From Archaeoglobus sp. JdFR-24 (GTDB lineage Archaea; Halobacteriota; Archaeoglobi; Archaeoglobales; Archaeoglobaceae), in assembly GCA_002011215.1 (NCBI GenBank), contig MTML01000064.1, forward strand, positions 86,813 to 150,812: 64,000 nt of DNA, given 5' to 3'. The translations under genes were made by a program, and so were the position numbers. The notes under the pieces were generated by a model. It did not search any database. It had not been told where the DNA came from and was given only the letters and a program-made list of their open reading frames with translations. Positions 46,369-55,916 of this stretch are shown here, one piece after another. The number at the start of each line of letters is the position of its first letter. The stretch's first letter is position 1.

Positions 46369-47340
46369 ATGCAAATAGGAGTACTCAACTCAGTACTCAA
46401 AATATTGGGTAAAGCCGAGTTCATGGTGACTGACTTAGTGGAAACTAAGCCAAGATGTTTCGATATAGTGGCAAAAAAAGACGAGACAATTTTTCTAATT
46501 AAAGTACTCTATAATGTCGATTCTCTTAAAGGAGATGTGGCTGAGGAGATGAAAAAGGTTGCAAACCTTCTAAAGGCAAGCCCACTTGTTGTTGGAGAGA
46601 AGTTCAAACTCGATTTTCTTGAAAGGGGTGTGGTATATAACAGATATGGTCTACCGGTAATAAACACTGCTACCTTTTACGATTTCATAATCGAAGATGT
46701 TTCACCAATGGTCTACTCTGCTCCGGGTGGATATTATGTAAAAATCAACAGCGAAAGAATGAGAGATGCAAGAGAAAGACTTGGAATTTCACTTGGAGAA
46801 ATAGCAAAACATTTGGGGATTTCAAGAAGAGCTGTTAAAAAATACGAAGAAGGAATAGATACCTCAATAGAGAATGCGTTGAAACTTGAAGATCTTTTAG
46901 GTACCTACATCATTAAGGCCATCGATTTGATGAACTTTGTCAAGGAGACCAAGAAGATAAATGAGAGATCATTAGAGGGTCAGCTGGGTCAGCTGGGTGA
47001 GAAAGAGGTGGAGATCATTGATCAGCTCAAGTGTATTGGTATAAAGGTGTATCCCATCAAACATGCACCTTTTGATGTAGTTTCAAAAGCAGATGAGAAA
47101 AATGATGAGACGATCCTAACAGGTCTCAAACAGGTAAAAGGAATCGAGAAGAGGGCGCAGATTCTTGGTAAAATATCTGAAGTATTGTCAACCAAAGCTG
47201 CATACATTGTAGAGAAAAAGGTCAATAAAGAGGCAGGAATGGTAATATTCCTTATGAGAGAGGATCTTGAGTGTATTGGGTCTGCTAAAGATTTTATCTC
47301 ATTTTTAAATGAAAAGAGATCAACCGAAAAGAATATATAG
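46369..47340 (+). CDS. Archaeal HTH-type transcriptional regulator (Cro/C1-type)
   Basis: A 323-residue protein of a conserved archaeal regulator family. A central HTH (about residues 128-180: RMRDARERLGISLGEIAKHLGISRRAVKKYEEG) is flanked by two nuclease-fold-like domains (FDIVAKKDETIFLIKVLYN; FDVVSKADEKN), which resemble Holliday-junction-resolvase-like folds. The linker has a doubled GQLGQLG from a 9-bp duplication. A TATA box is present at about 46335-46345. The thermosome gene follows 50 bp later; a palindrome lies between them. Confidence 0.85.
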   Translation: MQIGVLNSVLKILGKAEFMVTDLVETKPRCFDIVAKKDETIFLIKVLYNVDSLKGDVAEEMKKVANLLKASPLVVGEKFKLDFLERGVVYNRYGLPVINTATFYDFIIEDVSPMVYSAPGGYYVKINSERMRDARERLGISLGEIAKHLGISRRAVKKYEEGIDTSIENALKLEDLLGTYIIKAIDLMNFVKETKKINERSLEGQLGQLGEKEVEIIDQLKCIGIKVYPIKHAPFDVVSKADEKNDETILTGLKQVKGIEKRAQILGKISEVLSTKAAYIVEKKVNKEAGMVIFLMREDLECIGSAKDFISFLNEKRSTEKNI

Positions 47341-47350
47341 AAATTCTATA
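47336..47350. promoter_or_regulatory. Perfect dyad upstream of the thermosome gene
   Basis: TATAGAA-A-TTCTATA, 15 bp, overlapping the regulator's stop codon and 40 bp before the thermosome ATG, where the TATA box would lie. It could be the TATA box with an overlapping operator. GGGGGTGAGG at about 47377-47386 is the thermosome RBS. Confidence 0.5.
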
Positions 47351-47390
47351 CCACCTATTTTCAGATACCATTAATTGGGGGTGAGGAAAA

Positions 47391-49025
47391 ATGGCCACAT
47401 TACAGGGTACGCCCGTTCTGATATTGAAAGAGGGAACTCAGAGGACAACTGGTAGAGATGCCCAGAGGCTCAATATTATGGCTGCAAAAGTCATTTCTGA
47501 GGCTGTTAAAAGCACACTTGGTCCAAAGGGTATGGACAAAATGCTCGTTGATAGCCTCGGTGATGTTGTGATAACAAATGATGGAGTTACAATTCTGAAG
47601 GAGATGGATGTTGAGCACCCAGCAGCAAAAATGATTATAGAGGTAGCCAAAACTCAGGAGAACGAGGTTGGAGATGGTACCACAACAGCAGTTGTCATTG
47701 CTGGTGAGTTGCTGAAGAGAGCTGAGGAGCTACTTGAGCAAGATATACACCCAACCGTGATTGCAAGGGGTTACAGACTTGCCTCCGCAAAGGCAATGGA
47801 AATTCTGGACAACATGGGGATGAAAATTGATGTTGAAAATGACGAGCTGCTTAAGAAAATAGCTGCAACAGCAATTACAGGCAAACATGCAGAATATGCT
47901 GTCGAGCATCTTGCCAGCCTTGTAGTCAAAACAATAAAGAGTGTTGCAGACAAAACCGAGAAGGGATATGAAATCGACATTGATAATGTCAAACTTGAGA
48001 AAAGACAGGGCAGTGGCATAGAGGACACTGAACTGGTTGAGGGTATTGTTATTGACAAGGAGATCGTGCATCCATCAATGCCCAAGAGAGTTAAAGATGC
48101 AAAAATAGCAGTACTGAAATCTGCTCTCGAAGTAAAAGAGACCGAGACCGATGCAGAGATCCGCATTACTGACCCCGAAATGCTTCAGAAATTCATCGAG
48201 CAGGAAGAGAAGATGCTAAAAGACATGGTCGATACACTGGTTAATGCCGGAACCAATGTCGTGTTCTGCCAGAAGGGAATTGATGACCTTGCCCAGTACT
48301 ATCTGGCAAAGGCTGGAGTGCTGGCAGTCAGAAGGGTCAGGCAAAGCGATATCGAAAAAATTGCAAAAGCAACCGGAGCAAAGATACTGACCGATCTTAG
48401 AGATGTGAAATCAGAAGATCTTGGTACAGCAGATATTGTCGAGGAGAGAAAGATCGGCGACGAAAAGATGGTGTTTATAAAGGGCTGTAAGAATCCAAAA
48501 GCTGTTACAATACTCATTAGAGGTGGATCCGAGCACATCGTAGATGAGGTTGAGAGGTCACTCACGGATGCTCTGAAAGTGACAAAATCTGCTGTTGAGA
48601 ATGGATACGTTGTTGCCGGTGGTGGAGCTCCAGAGACAGAAATAAGCCTGAAACTGAAACAGTGGGCACCAACACTTGGTGGAAGAGAGCAGCTTGCTGC
48701 AGAGGCTTTCGCAACTGCACTTGAAGTTATTCCAAGGGCCCTTGCCGAGAACGCCGGGCTTGACCCAATTGATATCCTCGTGGAGCTGAGGAGAGCTCAT
48801 GAGGAAGGCAAATCAACCTACGGTGTAAATGTCTTCACCGGCAAAATAGAAGACATGGAGGAACGAGGAGTACTTGAGCCGCTAAGAGTTAAAAAGCAGG
48901 CTATCAGCAGTGCAACTGATGTAGCAATCATGATTCTGAGAATCGATGATGTCATTGCCGCAAAAGGTATGGAGAGTGGCAAGGGTTCAGGTGAGGACTT
49001 CGACAGCGACTCTGATGAGGATTGA
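47391..49025 (+). CDS. Thermosome subunit (group II chaperonin)
   Basis: A 544-residue thermosome subunit: [31 protein letters not shown], and the C-terminal GGGAPE region; the end is an acidic Asp/Ser tail (DFDSDSDED) rather than the Gly/Met-rich tail of some subunits. It folds proteins in a double-ring ATPase in the cytosol. The alpha or beta class cannot be fixed here. A T-run follows at about 49089-49100. Confidence 0.97.
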   Translation: MATLQGTPVLILKEGTQRTTGRDAQRLNIMAAKVISEAVKSTLGPKGMDKMLVDSLGDVVITNDGVTILKEMDVEHPAAKMIIEVAKTQENEVGDGTTTAVVIAGELLKRAEELLEQDIHPTVIARGYRLASAKAMEILDNMGMKIDVENDELLKKIAATAITGKHAEYAVEHLASLVVKTIKSVADKTEKGYEIDIDNVKLEKRQGSGIEDTELVEGIVIDKEIVHPSMPKRVKDAKIAVLKSALEVKETETDAEIRITDPEMLQKFIEQEEKMLKDMVDTLVNAGTNVVFCQKGIDDLAQYYLAKAGVLAVRRVRQSDIEKIAKATGAKILTDLRDVKSEDLGTADIVEERKIGDEKMVFIKGCKNPKAVTILIRGGSEHIVDEVERSLTDALKVTKSAVENGYVVAGGGAPETEISLKLKQWAPTLGGREQLAAEAFATALEVIPRALAENAGLDPIDILVELRRAHEEGKSTYGVNVFTGKIEDMEERGVLEPLRVKKQAISSATDVAIMILRIDDVIAAKGMESGKGSGEDFDSDSDED

Positions 49026-49148
49026 TGAACCAAAATTCAGTTGAGTTAAAAATCAGTCAAAATAAACAAAATAGACAAACTTAATTTCAAATTTTTTTAA
49101 TTATTGTCCGATGAAAATGGTTAAATATCTTTTTGATGATTAATACTA

Positions 49149-49556
49149 ATGCACAGTCCAGGTAGTGCAGCCAAATTGTTTCTGATTTCCTTTATTACTG
49201 GAGCTATACTTTTTTCAGGATGCTTATCAGAGGAGAATTCAGCCCCATCAGCACATTTAAGCCCAACACCCACACCACCATCCAGCCCAGCAGAAACAAT
49301 ATATTTTTTCTACTCACCCGATTGCCCCCACTGTGAAAATGTAATGCCAGACATTGTCAACCTAAGTAATGCCGGGTTGAATATTGTATTTTGCGATGTT
49401 GAGAGTATGAACGAAGATTGTACGAATATCGGGAAAAAGATAAATTTAAGAGGTGTTCCAACCGTAGCAGTTGTTGATAGCGGTGAGATTAAAATGTACG
49501 TTGGAGAATCCCAAGTGAAAAACCTGATAAAAAAGCTTGAAAAGAGTGGAAAGTAA
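49149..49556 (+). CDS. Thioredoxin-fold lipoprotein
   Basis: A 135-residue protein. A signal peptide ends in the lipobox-like LFSGC (Cys25), so it is probably anchored outside the membrane; a Ser/Pro/Thr linker (about 30-48) leads to a thioredoxin domain with CPHC at residues 59-62 and a cis-Pro loop (GVPTV). It likely oxidises or isomerises disulfides of exported proteins. The VKOR gene begins 4 bp after its stop, suggesting a working pair. Confidence 0.83.
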   Translation: MHSPGSAAKLFLISFITGAILFSGCLSEENSAPSAHLSPTPTPPSSPAETIYFFYSPDCPHCENVMPDIVNLSNAGLNIVFCDVESMNEDCTNIGKKINLRGVPTVAVVDSGEIKMYVGESQVKNLIKKLEKSGK

Positions 49557-49560
49557 TAAC

Positions 49561-49938
49561 ATGAACCGTTACCTGCAGTATCTAAAGTTTTCAATAATTA
49601 TTTTTGGAATCTTAGATTCCCTATATCTTCTTATAACAGTCTATATGGATTCCATTTCAGATTTCTGCCCCTTAAATGGTTGCAATACTACTTTTTTCAC
49701 ATATAGCGGAATTAGCTTTCCAGCTCTTCTCGGCCTTATCTGGTTTATCCTGTATCCATTCTTAAAAGGTAAGTATCTCAAACTCTGGCAAATTCTGGCT
49801 CTGATAGGTATATTATCACTTGGCGGAATTGCATTAGCTAAATCCTATTTCTGTCCATTTTGCTTGGCTGCATACACAGCAGGAATTCTTTTAATAACCA
49901 TCGATAATTTAGCATATTTTCCTGTAAATAAAGGCTAA
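49561..49938 (+). CDS. VKOR-family (vitamin K epoxide reductase-like) membrane protein
   Basis: A 125-residue, four-helix protein. Loop cysteines Cys36 and Cys41 (FCPLNGC) and the active CXXC at 98-101 (CPFC) match VKOR. These enzymes use quinone to reoxidise thioredoxin-like partners. Preferred start is the ATG at 49561, since the longer frame overlaps the lipoprotein gene. A quinone such as menaquinone would be the electron acceptor in this organism (inference). Confidence 0.87.
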   Translation: MNRYLQYLKFSIIIFGILDSLYLLITVYMDSISDFCPLNGCNTTFFTYSGISFPALLGLIWFILYPFLKGKYLKLWQILALIGILSLGGIALAKSYFCPFCLAAYTAGILLITIDNLAYFPVNKG

Positions 49939-50208
49939 AAAATGTGGATGAGAACAAATCCCATTCCTTGTTTCAAGCCCCTGTTCAACCTTCAGTCCCT
50001 ACACAAATACATTTTCTGGCTTCCAGCAGGAGGATAGGGTTTGGAGAGATATTTCTTTCTGCCCCTCATACAGTGTAACCTCTACAAGGTTTCCCATTCT
50101 GCTACTATGAACTGAGTATAAGATACCACCGCATCACTACAGCACCAAGCAATCCTTAACGTACTTCCACAAGTAGAGTGAAGATCTTTTCATGATGAAC
50201 AATCTTTT

Positions 50209-51651
50209 TTAACCCTTGGCAACCCCCAATGGTCTAAGTCTTGCAACGAGTGTGGAAATTCCCGCTCTATTTACCACTTCAACAACATCATCACTTAGCT
50301 TGTACGCTTCAGGAGCTTCCTCAGCAAGAAGTGCACCATGTGTAGCTCTGACATAAATCCCTCTCTTTTCAAGCCTTGATTTTATTGTATTTCCTCTCAA
50401 CTTCCTTTTTGCTTCTGCTCTGCTCATCACTCTCCCACTTCCATGGCATGTTGATCCAAAGGTTTCCTGCATTGCTTTCTCAGTACCCAGAAGGACATAA
50501 CTTGGTGTTCCCATGCTGCCGGGGATCAGTACTGGTTGACCCAGATCGATGTAATCAGATGGTAAATCCTTTGATCCTTTTCCAAAGGCCCTTGTGGCTC
50601 CTTTTCTGTGAACACACACCTTAACTTTCTGACCGTTAATTCGATGTTCTTCAAATTTGGCTATGTTGTGAGCGACATCGTAAATAAGATCCATTTCAAG
50701 ATCCACAGATGACATATCAAAAACTTTTTCGAAGGTTTCTCTTACCCAGTGTGTTATAATCTGCCTGTTGGCCCATGCATAGTTGGCACTTGCTGCCATT
50801 CCAGCAAAATAATCCTGACCCTCTTTGCTTTTTATCGGAGCGCAGGCAAGCTGTCTGTCCGGTAGAGAAATATTATACTTTCTCACAGCTCTGTTCAGAA
50901 CTTCAAGAAAATCAGTACAGACCTGATGGCCCAATCCCCTGCTACCACAATGTATCATCACTGTAACCATGCCCTTTTCAAGGCCCATTATCTTTGCCGC
51001 CTCTTCGTTGAATATCTCATCCACAACCTGTACCTCCAGAAAGTGGTTTCCACTTCCAAGAGTCCCCAACTGTGGCCTCCCTCTTTTACGAGCTTTTATA
51101 CTTACAGCATCACCTTTTCCACCTTTAAGTGCTCCGAGTTCTTCACAGTGCTCGAGATCTTTCTTTGTTCCAAAACCATTTTCAACAGCCCATTTTGCCC
51201 CTTTTACAAAAATTTCATCCAGCTCTTCGTTGCTGACTCGCAACCTGCCCTCACTTCCAACTCCCGATGGTACTGCAGTGAAGAGTGTATCAATCAGCAC
51301 CTTTATTTTATCCTGAACGTTCTCTATTCCCAGATTACTCCTCAGCAATCTGACTCCACAATTTATATCAAAACCTACACCACCTGGAGAGACTACCCCC
51401 TCCTCGACATCGAAGGCGGCAACGCCTCCAATCGGGAACCCATAACCGACATGAACATCCGGCATTACCAGTGAAGCCATCTGGATTCCTGGCATTGTGG
51501 CTACATTGGCTGCCTGCTCGACCGCATCTCTTTCCAGCATCTGCATAAGCTTCCTGTTAACGTAAAAATAAGCTGGAACCTTCATTCCCGGCTTATAATT
51601 CTCAGGAAGTTCCCACTTATAATCAGTAACCTTTTTTAAAATATTCTCCAT
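50209..51651 (-). CDS. rtcB: RtcB RNA ligase
   Basis: A 480-residue RtcB, joining 2',3'-cyclic phosphate and 5'-OH ends in tRNA splicing. PDVHVGYGFPIGGVAAFD, GGVGFDINCGVR (the metal Cys), GSGNHFLEVQVV, CGSRGLGHQ, GSMGTPSYVLLG and HGSGRVMSR (the His is the GMP site) are all present. No intein or insert is seen. GGTGAT precedes the ATG. Confidence 0.97.
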   Translation of the reverse strand: MENILKKVTDYKWELPENYKPGMKVPAYFYVNRKLMQMLERDAVEQAANVATMPGIQMASLVMPDVHVGYGFPIGGVAAFDVEEGVVSPGGVGFDINCGVRLLRSNLGIENVQDKIKVLIDTLFTAVPSGVGSEGRLRVSNEELDEIFVKGAKWAVENGFGTKKDLEHCEELGALKGGKGDAVSIKARKRGRPQLGTLGSGNHFLEVQVVDEIFNEEAAKIMGLEKGMVTVMIHCGSRGLGHQVCTDFLEVLNRAVRKYNISLPDRQLACAPIKSKEGQDYFAGMAASANYAWANRQIITHWVRETFEKVFDMSSVDLEMDLIYDVAHNIAKFEEHRINGQKVKVCVHRKGATRAFGKGSKDLPSDYIDLGQPVLIPGSMGTPSYVLLGTEKAMQETFGSTCHGSGRVMSRAEAKRKLRGNTIKSRLEKRGIYVRATHGALLAEEAPEAYKLSDDVVEVVNRAGISTLVARLRPLGVAKG

Positions 51652-51891
51652 ACTATCACCTCAGAATTTTTTTAACTTGATTTCATGATGTGCTTTGATC
51701 ATTCAACTTCACTTAATTTAACTTTTATCCTGCTTTTGATTAGTCTTTTGATTAATTCCCGATTAATTGAGATCTGTCAGAAATATTTGATGAGTAGCTA
51801 ATCAGAAAATCCCGTATGCCAAATTCTGCAGATTGAGAAATTCTGAATTCTCATCAAAAGGGTTATATTTGTACTTTTTTATCATCCAAAT

Positions 51892-52824
51892 ATGGAGGAG
51901 TTCCTCAGAAGTGCCGAAGTTTTCCTTGACTATTCCGATATGAAAATTCTTAGAGCCTTTAGTAAAGATGAGACTATTTCTAAGGCAATTGTGAAGACTT
52001 TTGAAAATCCTGAAAATGCGGGAAAATATCTAATTATTTTGAGAGAGAAGCCTAAAGCACTTTTTGTTGTAGCCAAATTAGCTGAGAGAATATCCTATTT
52101 TTTCAAAGGCAATGAGGAAAAAGCAGTTTTCAACCTCTTTCTTAAATCCATACGAATGATAAAAGATTCCGATGATGCATCTCTTAAACAGGGGATTTTT
52201 ATACTCCTGAAAAACGCAATTGAAAAGAGGATGGATGACGGAGACTATGAGGTTGCCGCTTCCCTGATTTCTGAGTTTTATAATTTTGGTTTCAAAAACC
52301 TCTTCAGAAAAATCCTGTTTATCACTTCCGAGCTAGCTGAAAAAAAGGAATTTTCAAAATCAATTAACATCCTAAACCAGCTCACACCATCACCAGTAAT
52401 AATAGATCTAAAAACTCAAATATTAATTGAGTGGGGCAAATATTTGATCGATATAGGAGATTACAACTCAGCAGAGATGCGATTTAAAGAGGCACTTAAA
52501 TTAACCGATTCACCAGAAACGAGATCAGAGATACACCTCCTTCTTTCGGGAATCTATGTCAGAATGGAAAGATACAAAGAAGCCTATGAGCTGTTTATGC
52601 AGGTCGATGCTCAGAGTCCAAAAGAAGAGATCGAAATTCAAAGAGAGATTGCAAGAATTCTTCTTATATGGGGTAAGAGCCTTGAGAAATCGGGAGATGT
52701 TGAATCTGCATTAGAAAAATACAGTGAGGCTTATCAGCTGGCTTTCAGAATAAATGACCATGAATTAACTACCAAGGCCGTAAAAAATGCGAAAAAAATT
52801 GTATCCGAAGAGAGAGACGATTAA
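51892..52824 (+). CDS. TPR-repeat protein
   Basis: A 310-residue all-helical protein with tetratricopeptide-like repeats in the C-terminal half (for example IEWGKYLIDIGDYNSAEMRFKEAL, LLSGIYVRMERYKEAYELFMQ, WGKSLEKSGDVESALEKYSEAY). The N-terminal part is also helical but not recognised. It is probably an adaptor; no signal peptide. A TATA-like TTATATTTG (about 51863) precedes the ATG. Function unknown. Confidence 0.75.
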   Translation: MEEFLRSAEVFLDYSDMKILRAFSKDETISKAIVKTFENPENAGKYLIILREKPKALFVVAKLAERISYFFKGNEEKAVFNLFLKSIRMIKDSDDASLKQGIFILLKNAIEKRMDDGDYEVAASLISEFYNFGFKNLFRKILFITSELAEKKEFSKSINILNQLTPSPVIIDLKTQILIEWGKYLIDIGDYNSAEMRFKEALKLTDSPETRSEIHLLLSGIYVRMERYKEAYELFMQVDAQSPKEEIEIQREIARILLIWGKSLEKSGDVESALEKYSEAYQLAFRINDHELTTKAVKNAKKIVSEERDD

Positions 52825-52853
52825 ACTTACCATATTTTTATAGATTACCCATT

Positions 52854-53933
52854 TTATTTTTTAAGATTTAATATAAATAATGCGGCAATAGCAATAATTG
52901 CCATGAGCAGATTGAATCCCGGAATTTTCTGCGCTGGCAGGGATGTCGGAAATGCAGTCTGTGTGGGGATTGCGGGAGTAGGGGAAATAACAGAGACTGG
53001 AGTGGTGGGTGATGGTTCTCCCGATGTTTCCACCTCTTCAGCCCCTGTAGTAGCAAGAGGGATAGTGGAAACTGGAGTTGTGGTGGGGGATTGTACGGGA
53101 GTTGGTGTATAGGATGTTGGAACTGGAGTTGCTTCAGGAGTTGGTGTAATTTCTGGTTCTGCAGGTTCCTCTACTGATTTCTCCACATTAGCCACATAGC
53201 TGTGTTTGAAGTTCCCAAAAGTTGTATTGACATTCAATTCAAGAACATAGGAATCAAAAGCATCATCAGACACAAAAATCTCAAGACTTACATGGTTTCT
53301 GAGATCTATTTCATCGATGTGAACTACCTCAGATTTCCATCCATCAGGTAAAATCATATAAATGTCTGCCCCACCCTTCGAATAAGTGTTCGAACTGAAA
53401 TACACGTCAACAGTATTATTGCCTGTCTTAAGCGCGGTGGGAACTACCAGAATGTCATAGAGATAGGATTTCGCTTGCTTCTCTCCATCAATGGTAACCA
53501 CAACAATTGCGTATGTGGATTTGATCTTTAAAGACTCATTTGCAACCTCAACTCCTTTTTCATCCAGAATCTGGACATAATAGTTTCCAGGGTAAAGAGT
53601 GCCTTCAGTATTTATTTCATAGCGATATTCTCCTTCCTTAAGTGTGTAAAGAAGATAAGTTTCACCTTCATCACTTTTAATCCTCAATGCACCATCTCCA
53701 ACAAAAACCAAATCGATTTTCAGGGTTTCGCCATATTCCAATTCCTTATTCTCGATTTTAAATGTATAGATTGTAAGAGCAGAACTCAGGCCTGAAAGAA
53801 GAATGGTTATAACTAAAACGATGATTATAAGAGTGATCTTCGCTGGAAAAAAATCTGAAACATTCCTGGCAATTTTCCCCATATAAAATAATATGAAAAA
53901 CATGTATTTTAAGCTGTTCATAAGCCATTTCAT
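52854..53933 (-). CDS. Secreted protein with PGF-CTERM-like sorting signal
   Basis: Up to 359 residues. A hydrophobic stretch (about 33-52) serves as a signal peptide, the middle is beta-rich, about residues 265-335 are a Thr/Pro-rich linker, and the end has PGF (338-340), a hydrophobic helix and two Lys, i.e. an archaeosortase-type PGF-CTERM tripartite signal. It is therefore likely exported, trimmed and lipid-linked at the cell surface. The start is uncertain: 53933, 53921 and 53882 are possible, and the last gives the most normal signal peptide. Confidence 0.78.
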   Translation of the reverse strand: MKWLMNSLKYMFFILFYMGKIARNVSDFFPAKITLIIIVLVITILLSGLSSALTIYTFKIENKELEYGETLKIDLVFVGDGALRIKSDEGETYLLYTLKEGEYRYEINTEGTLYPGNYYVQILDEKGVEVANESLKIKSTYAIVVVTIDGEKQAKSYLYDILVVPTALKTGNNTVDVYFSSNTYSKGGADIYMILPDGWKSEVVHIDEIDLRNHVSLEIFVSDDAFDSYVLELNVNTTFGNFKHSYVANVEKSVEEPAEPEITPTPEATPVPTSYTPTPVQSPTTTPVSTIPLATTGAEEVETSGEPSPTTPVSVISPTPAIPTQTAFPTSLPAQKIPGFNLLMAIIAIAALFILNLKK

Positions 53934-54050
53934 TCCTCAACCACATCTAGGGAGGTAATGAAAAAAGATTCCATCCAGATGGGCAAGAGTGTAGGCTTTT
54001 GTTAAATTCTGATTGGTCAGCTGAACTCTTGACCTAACTGGAGCGGAGAT

Positions 54051-54917
54051 TCATCCAATCAAAGTACTTCTCAACCTGATTTTTTCAAAAATTTCATTCT
54101 GAAGAGAGATCAGAATAACTCCTAAAACGATCAAAACCGCCCCAAAATACTGAGTGGTTGTAAGCGTTTCTCCCAGCATGATGACTGCAAATATGTGGGA
54201 AAAAACACCCTCCATTGAGAAAATGACCGCTGCATCACTTGGTTTTGTGTATTTTTGCATGTAATTCTGGGCAATTCTGGCGAAAGTTGTTGCAAACACT
54301 GCAGTAATGAATATAGCTATTACAACTCCACCTGTAATGTTAATTTTTTCTGTATATACAAAAGATAATGGTGCAGAAAAAACAGCAACTGCCACAACCT
54401 GCCCGAATGCAAGAGATAGAGGATCGTTAATCCTTGAATAATGTGAGATCATAGCTATCTCACCTGCAAAGGCAATTGCGCAGAGAAAGATCAAAAAGTC
54501 TCCAAAACTAAACTGCCCATTAAACTCAGAAAGAAAATACAGTCCTGTAAAGGCCAGGAATACGCTGAATAACTCCATACGTGTGACTTTAATTCTATAA
54601 AAGATGAAGGCTATAACTGGTGTAAAAACGACATATATTGATGTGATGAAACCAGCATTAGTTGCGGTTGTGTAGTGTAAGCCTGCAGTCTGGAAAGTAT
54701 ACCCCAAAAAAACCAGTATGCCAATTTTAAAACCGGTGCTGAAATCTTTTTTCGTCAATTTTAAAAAAGGAATGAAAAGAAAAGCTGCAATGGAGAATCT
54801 TATAGCATTAAATGCAAATGGAGAGATATTCTCAAGTGCTATTTTTATTACAGGAAAAGTGATTCCCCATATAAAGGCAACTAAAAGCAAAACCAGGTCA
54901 GCATAAAGCCTCTTCAT
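54051..54917 (-). CDS. EamA/DMT-family transporter
   Basis: A 288-residue, ten-helix protein made of two EamA repeats (the first ends at about residue 140, the second contains GVVIAIFITAVFATTFARIAQNYMQ and GVFSHIFAVIMLGETLT). DMT transporters export amino acids or metabolites; the substrate is unknown. Flanked by unrelated genes on the same strand. Confidence 0.87.
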   Translation of the reverse strand: MKRLYADLVLLLVAFIWGITFPVIKIALENISPFAFNAIRFSIAAFLFIPFLKLTKKDFSTGFKIGILVFLGYTFQTAGLHYTTATNAGFITSIYVVFTPVIAFIFYRIKVTRMELFSVFLAFTGLYFLSEFNGQFSFGDFLIFLCAIAFAGEIAMISHYSRINDPLSLAFGQVVAVAVFSAPLSFVYTEKINITGGVVIAIFITAVFATTFARIAQNYMQKYTKPSDAAVIFSMEGVFSHIFAVIMLGETLTTTQYFGAVLIVLGVILISLQNEIFEKIRLRSTLIG

Positions 54918-54965
54918 ACTTTACCCTATAGCCTTTATCCAATCACCAAGTTTCCACCTTCAAGT

Positions 54966-55871
54966 TCAAATATTTTCGTTTTTATAAATTCCAACATAAG
55001 GTGTTGTTTTTTCAGTGAGTTTGATGAATACAAGCTGAAGAATCCTTGCATTTTTCTGGAGCCGTATCCCATCCGGGTTGTAAACGACGAGTCCCACTTC
55101 GCTCCTGCCTTTATACCCTGCATCCCAGACAGCGGTGAGCAAATTTGCACCACTCCTCACGAGAGTTGATCTTGGTCTGCCAAAAGCCATTAAATCTTCT
55201 CCAAGGTTTACTATCTCATTTATATATGCTCTGTAAACTCCTTTTTCAAGAAAAACCCATCCATCTTTATCAAACTCAAGTGTTTCAACTTCAGGCAGCT
55301 TTCTCTGAGTGTTATCAAAATCTATCTTTCCCTCACCTGCGATCTTTCCAATTGACTTTAACGTGCAGTCGAAACCATTTGGCTGAACCTGAGTTTCCAG
55401 ATCGATGTAATCCGATATCAGATTCTCATTCATTATTCTTTTAACGATTTCCTGTTTGGGTAAGACACTACCATAGGGCAAATCGTACACCTCCGAAAAG
55501 GGCTTTATATCCACAACCGGAGAACCCGGTAATGCATCAAGTCCCGATACTTCCAATATATTCTTTTCTATTTTCCTAATCCTGACAGCAGTCATTCCAA
55601 TTCTGTTCGGCCTGTATGGACTCCTTGTTGAGAAAACTCCTCTTAAAGGCCTCTTCCTGTCACCCCTTGGATGCACCTTGAGCTGTTCTTCTGCGAGATG
55701 GAATATGTACAGCACCCATATGAGCATTTCTTCATGTAGACCTTCAAGTGCATCTAAGAAGTAAGGAAAAATTTCAACCACGTTTTCCCTCACAACTCTA
55801 CCGATCTGTTTAACAGAAAAATCTTCAGGGTTAGTATCATTTGCATTAACACCACTGGAGTTTGCATTCAT
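54966..55871 (-). CDS. Fusion of TrmO-like tRNA methyltransferase and dUTPase/dCTP-deaminase-type domain
   Basis: A 301-residue protein of two parts. Residues ~20-135 are the TrmO (UPF0066) AdoMet-binding domain: HPRGDRKRPLRGVFSTRSPYRPNRIGMTAV and SGLDALPGSPVVDIKPF. Residues ~145-301 are the trimeric dUTPase/DCD fold: QPNGFDCTLKSI, GRPRSTLVRSGANLL and VWDAGYKGRSEVGL are its three motifs. TrmO methylates t6A37 of tRNA; the second part would hydrolyse dUTP. AAGGTGG precedes the ATG at 55871, which is preferred over the GTG at 55889. One frame with no gap, so the fusion is real in this sequence. Confidence 0.87.
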   Translation of the reverse strand: MNANSSGVNANDTNPEDFSVKQIGRVVRENVVEIFPYFLDALEGLHEEMLIWVLYIFHLAEEQLKVHPRGDRKRPLRGVFSTRSPYRPNRIGMTAVRIRKIEKNILEVSGLDALPGSPVVDIKPFSEVYDLPYGSVLPKQEIVKRIMNENLISDYIDLETQVQPNGFDCTLKSIGKIAGEGKIDFDNTQRKLPEVETLEFDKDGWVFLEKGVYRAYINEIVNLGEDLMAFGRPRSTLVRSGANLLTAVWDAGYKGRSEVGLVVYNPDGIRLQKNARILQLVFIKLTEKTTPYVGIYKNENI

Positions 55872-55916
55872 ATTCACATCCACCTTCACGACAAGTCATT
55901 AATCAATCCTACTCAA

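Noticed and set aside
46980..47000. GQLGQLG doubling in the HTH regulator as a functional repeat
   Set aside because: A single 9-bp duplication in a linker; noted only as one more example of short tandem duplication.
49939..50208. Minus-strand frame (49999-50097, continuing after one stop) in the spacer before rtcB
   Set aside because: It reads somewhat like protein, but is short, has a stop and no start signals; no family recognised, so not reported as a pseudogene.
50209..51651. Possible intein in rtcB
   Set aside because: The protein is of normal length, with all motifs contiguous.
53958..54005. 15-codon ORF preceded by GGGAGGT
   Set aside because: The spacing to the ATG is too short, and the peptide is tiny with no context; probably chance.
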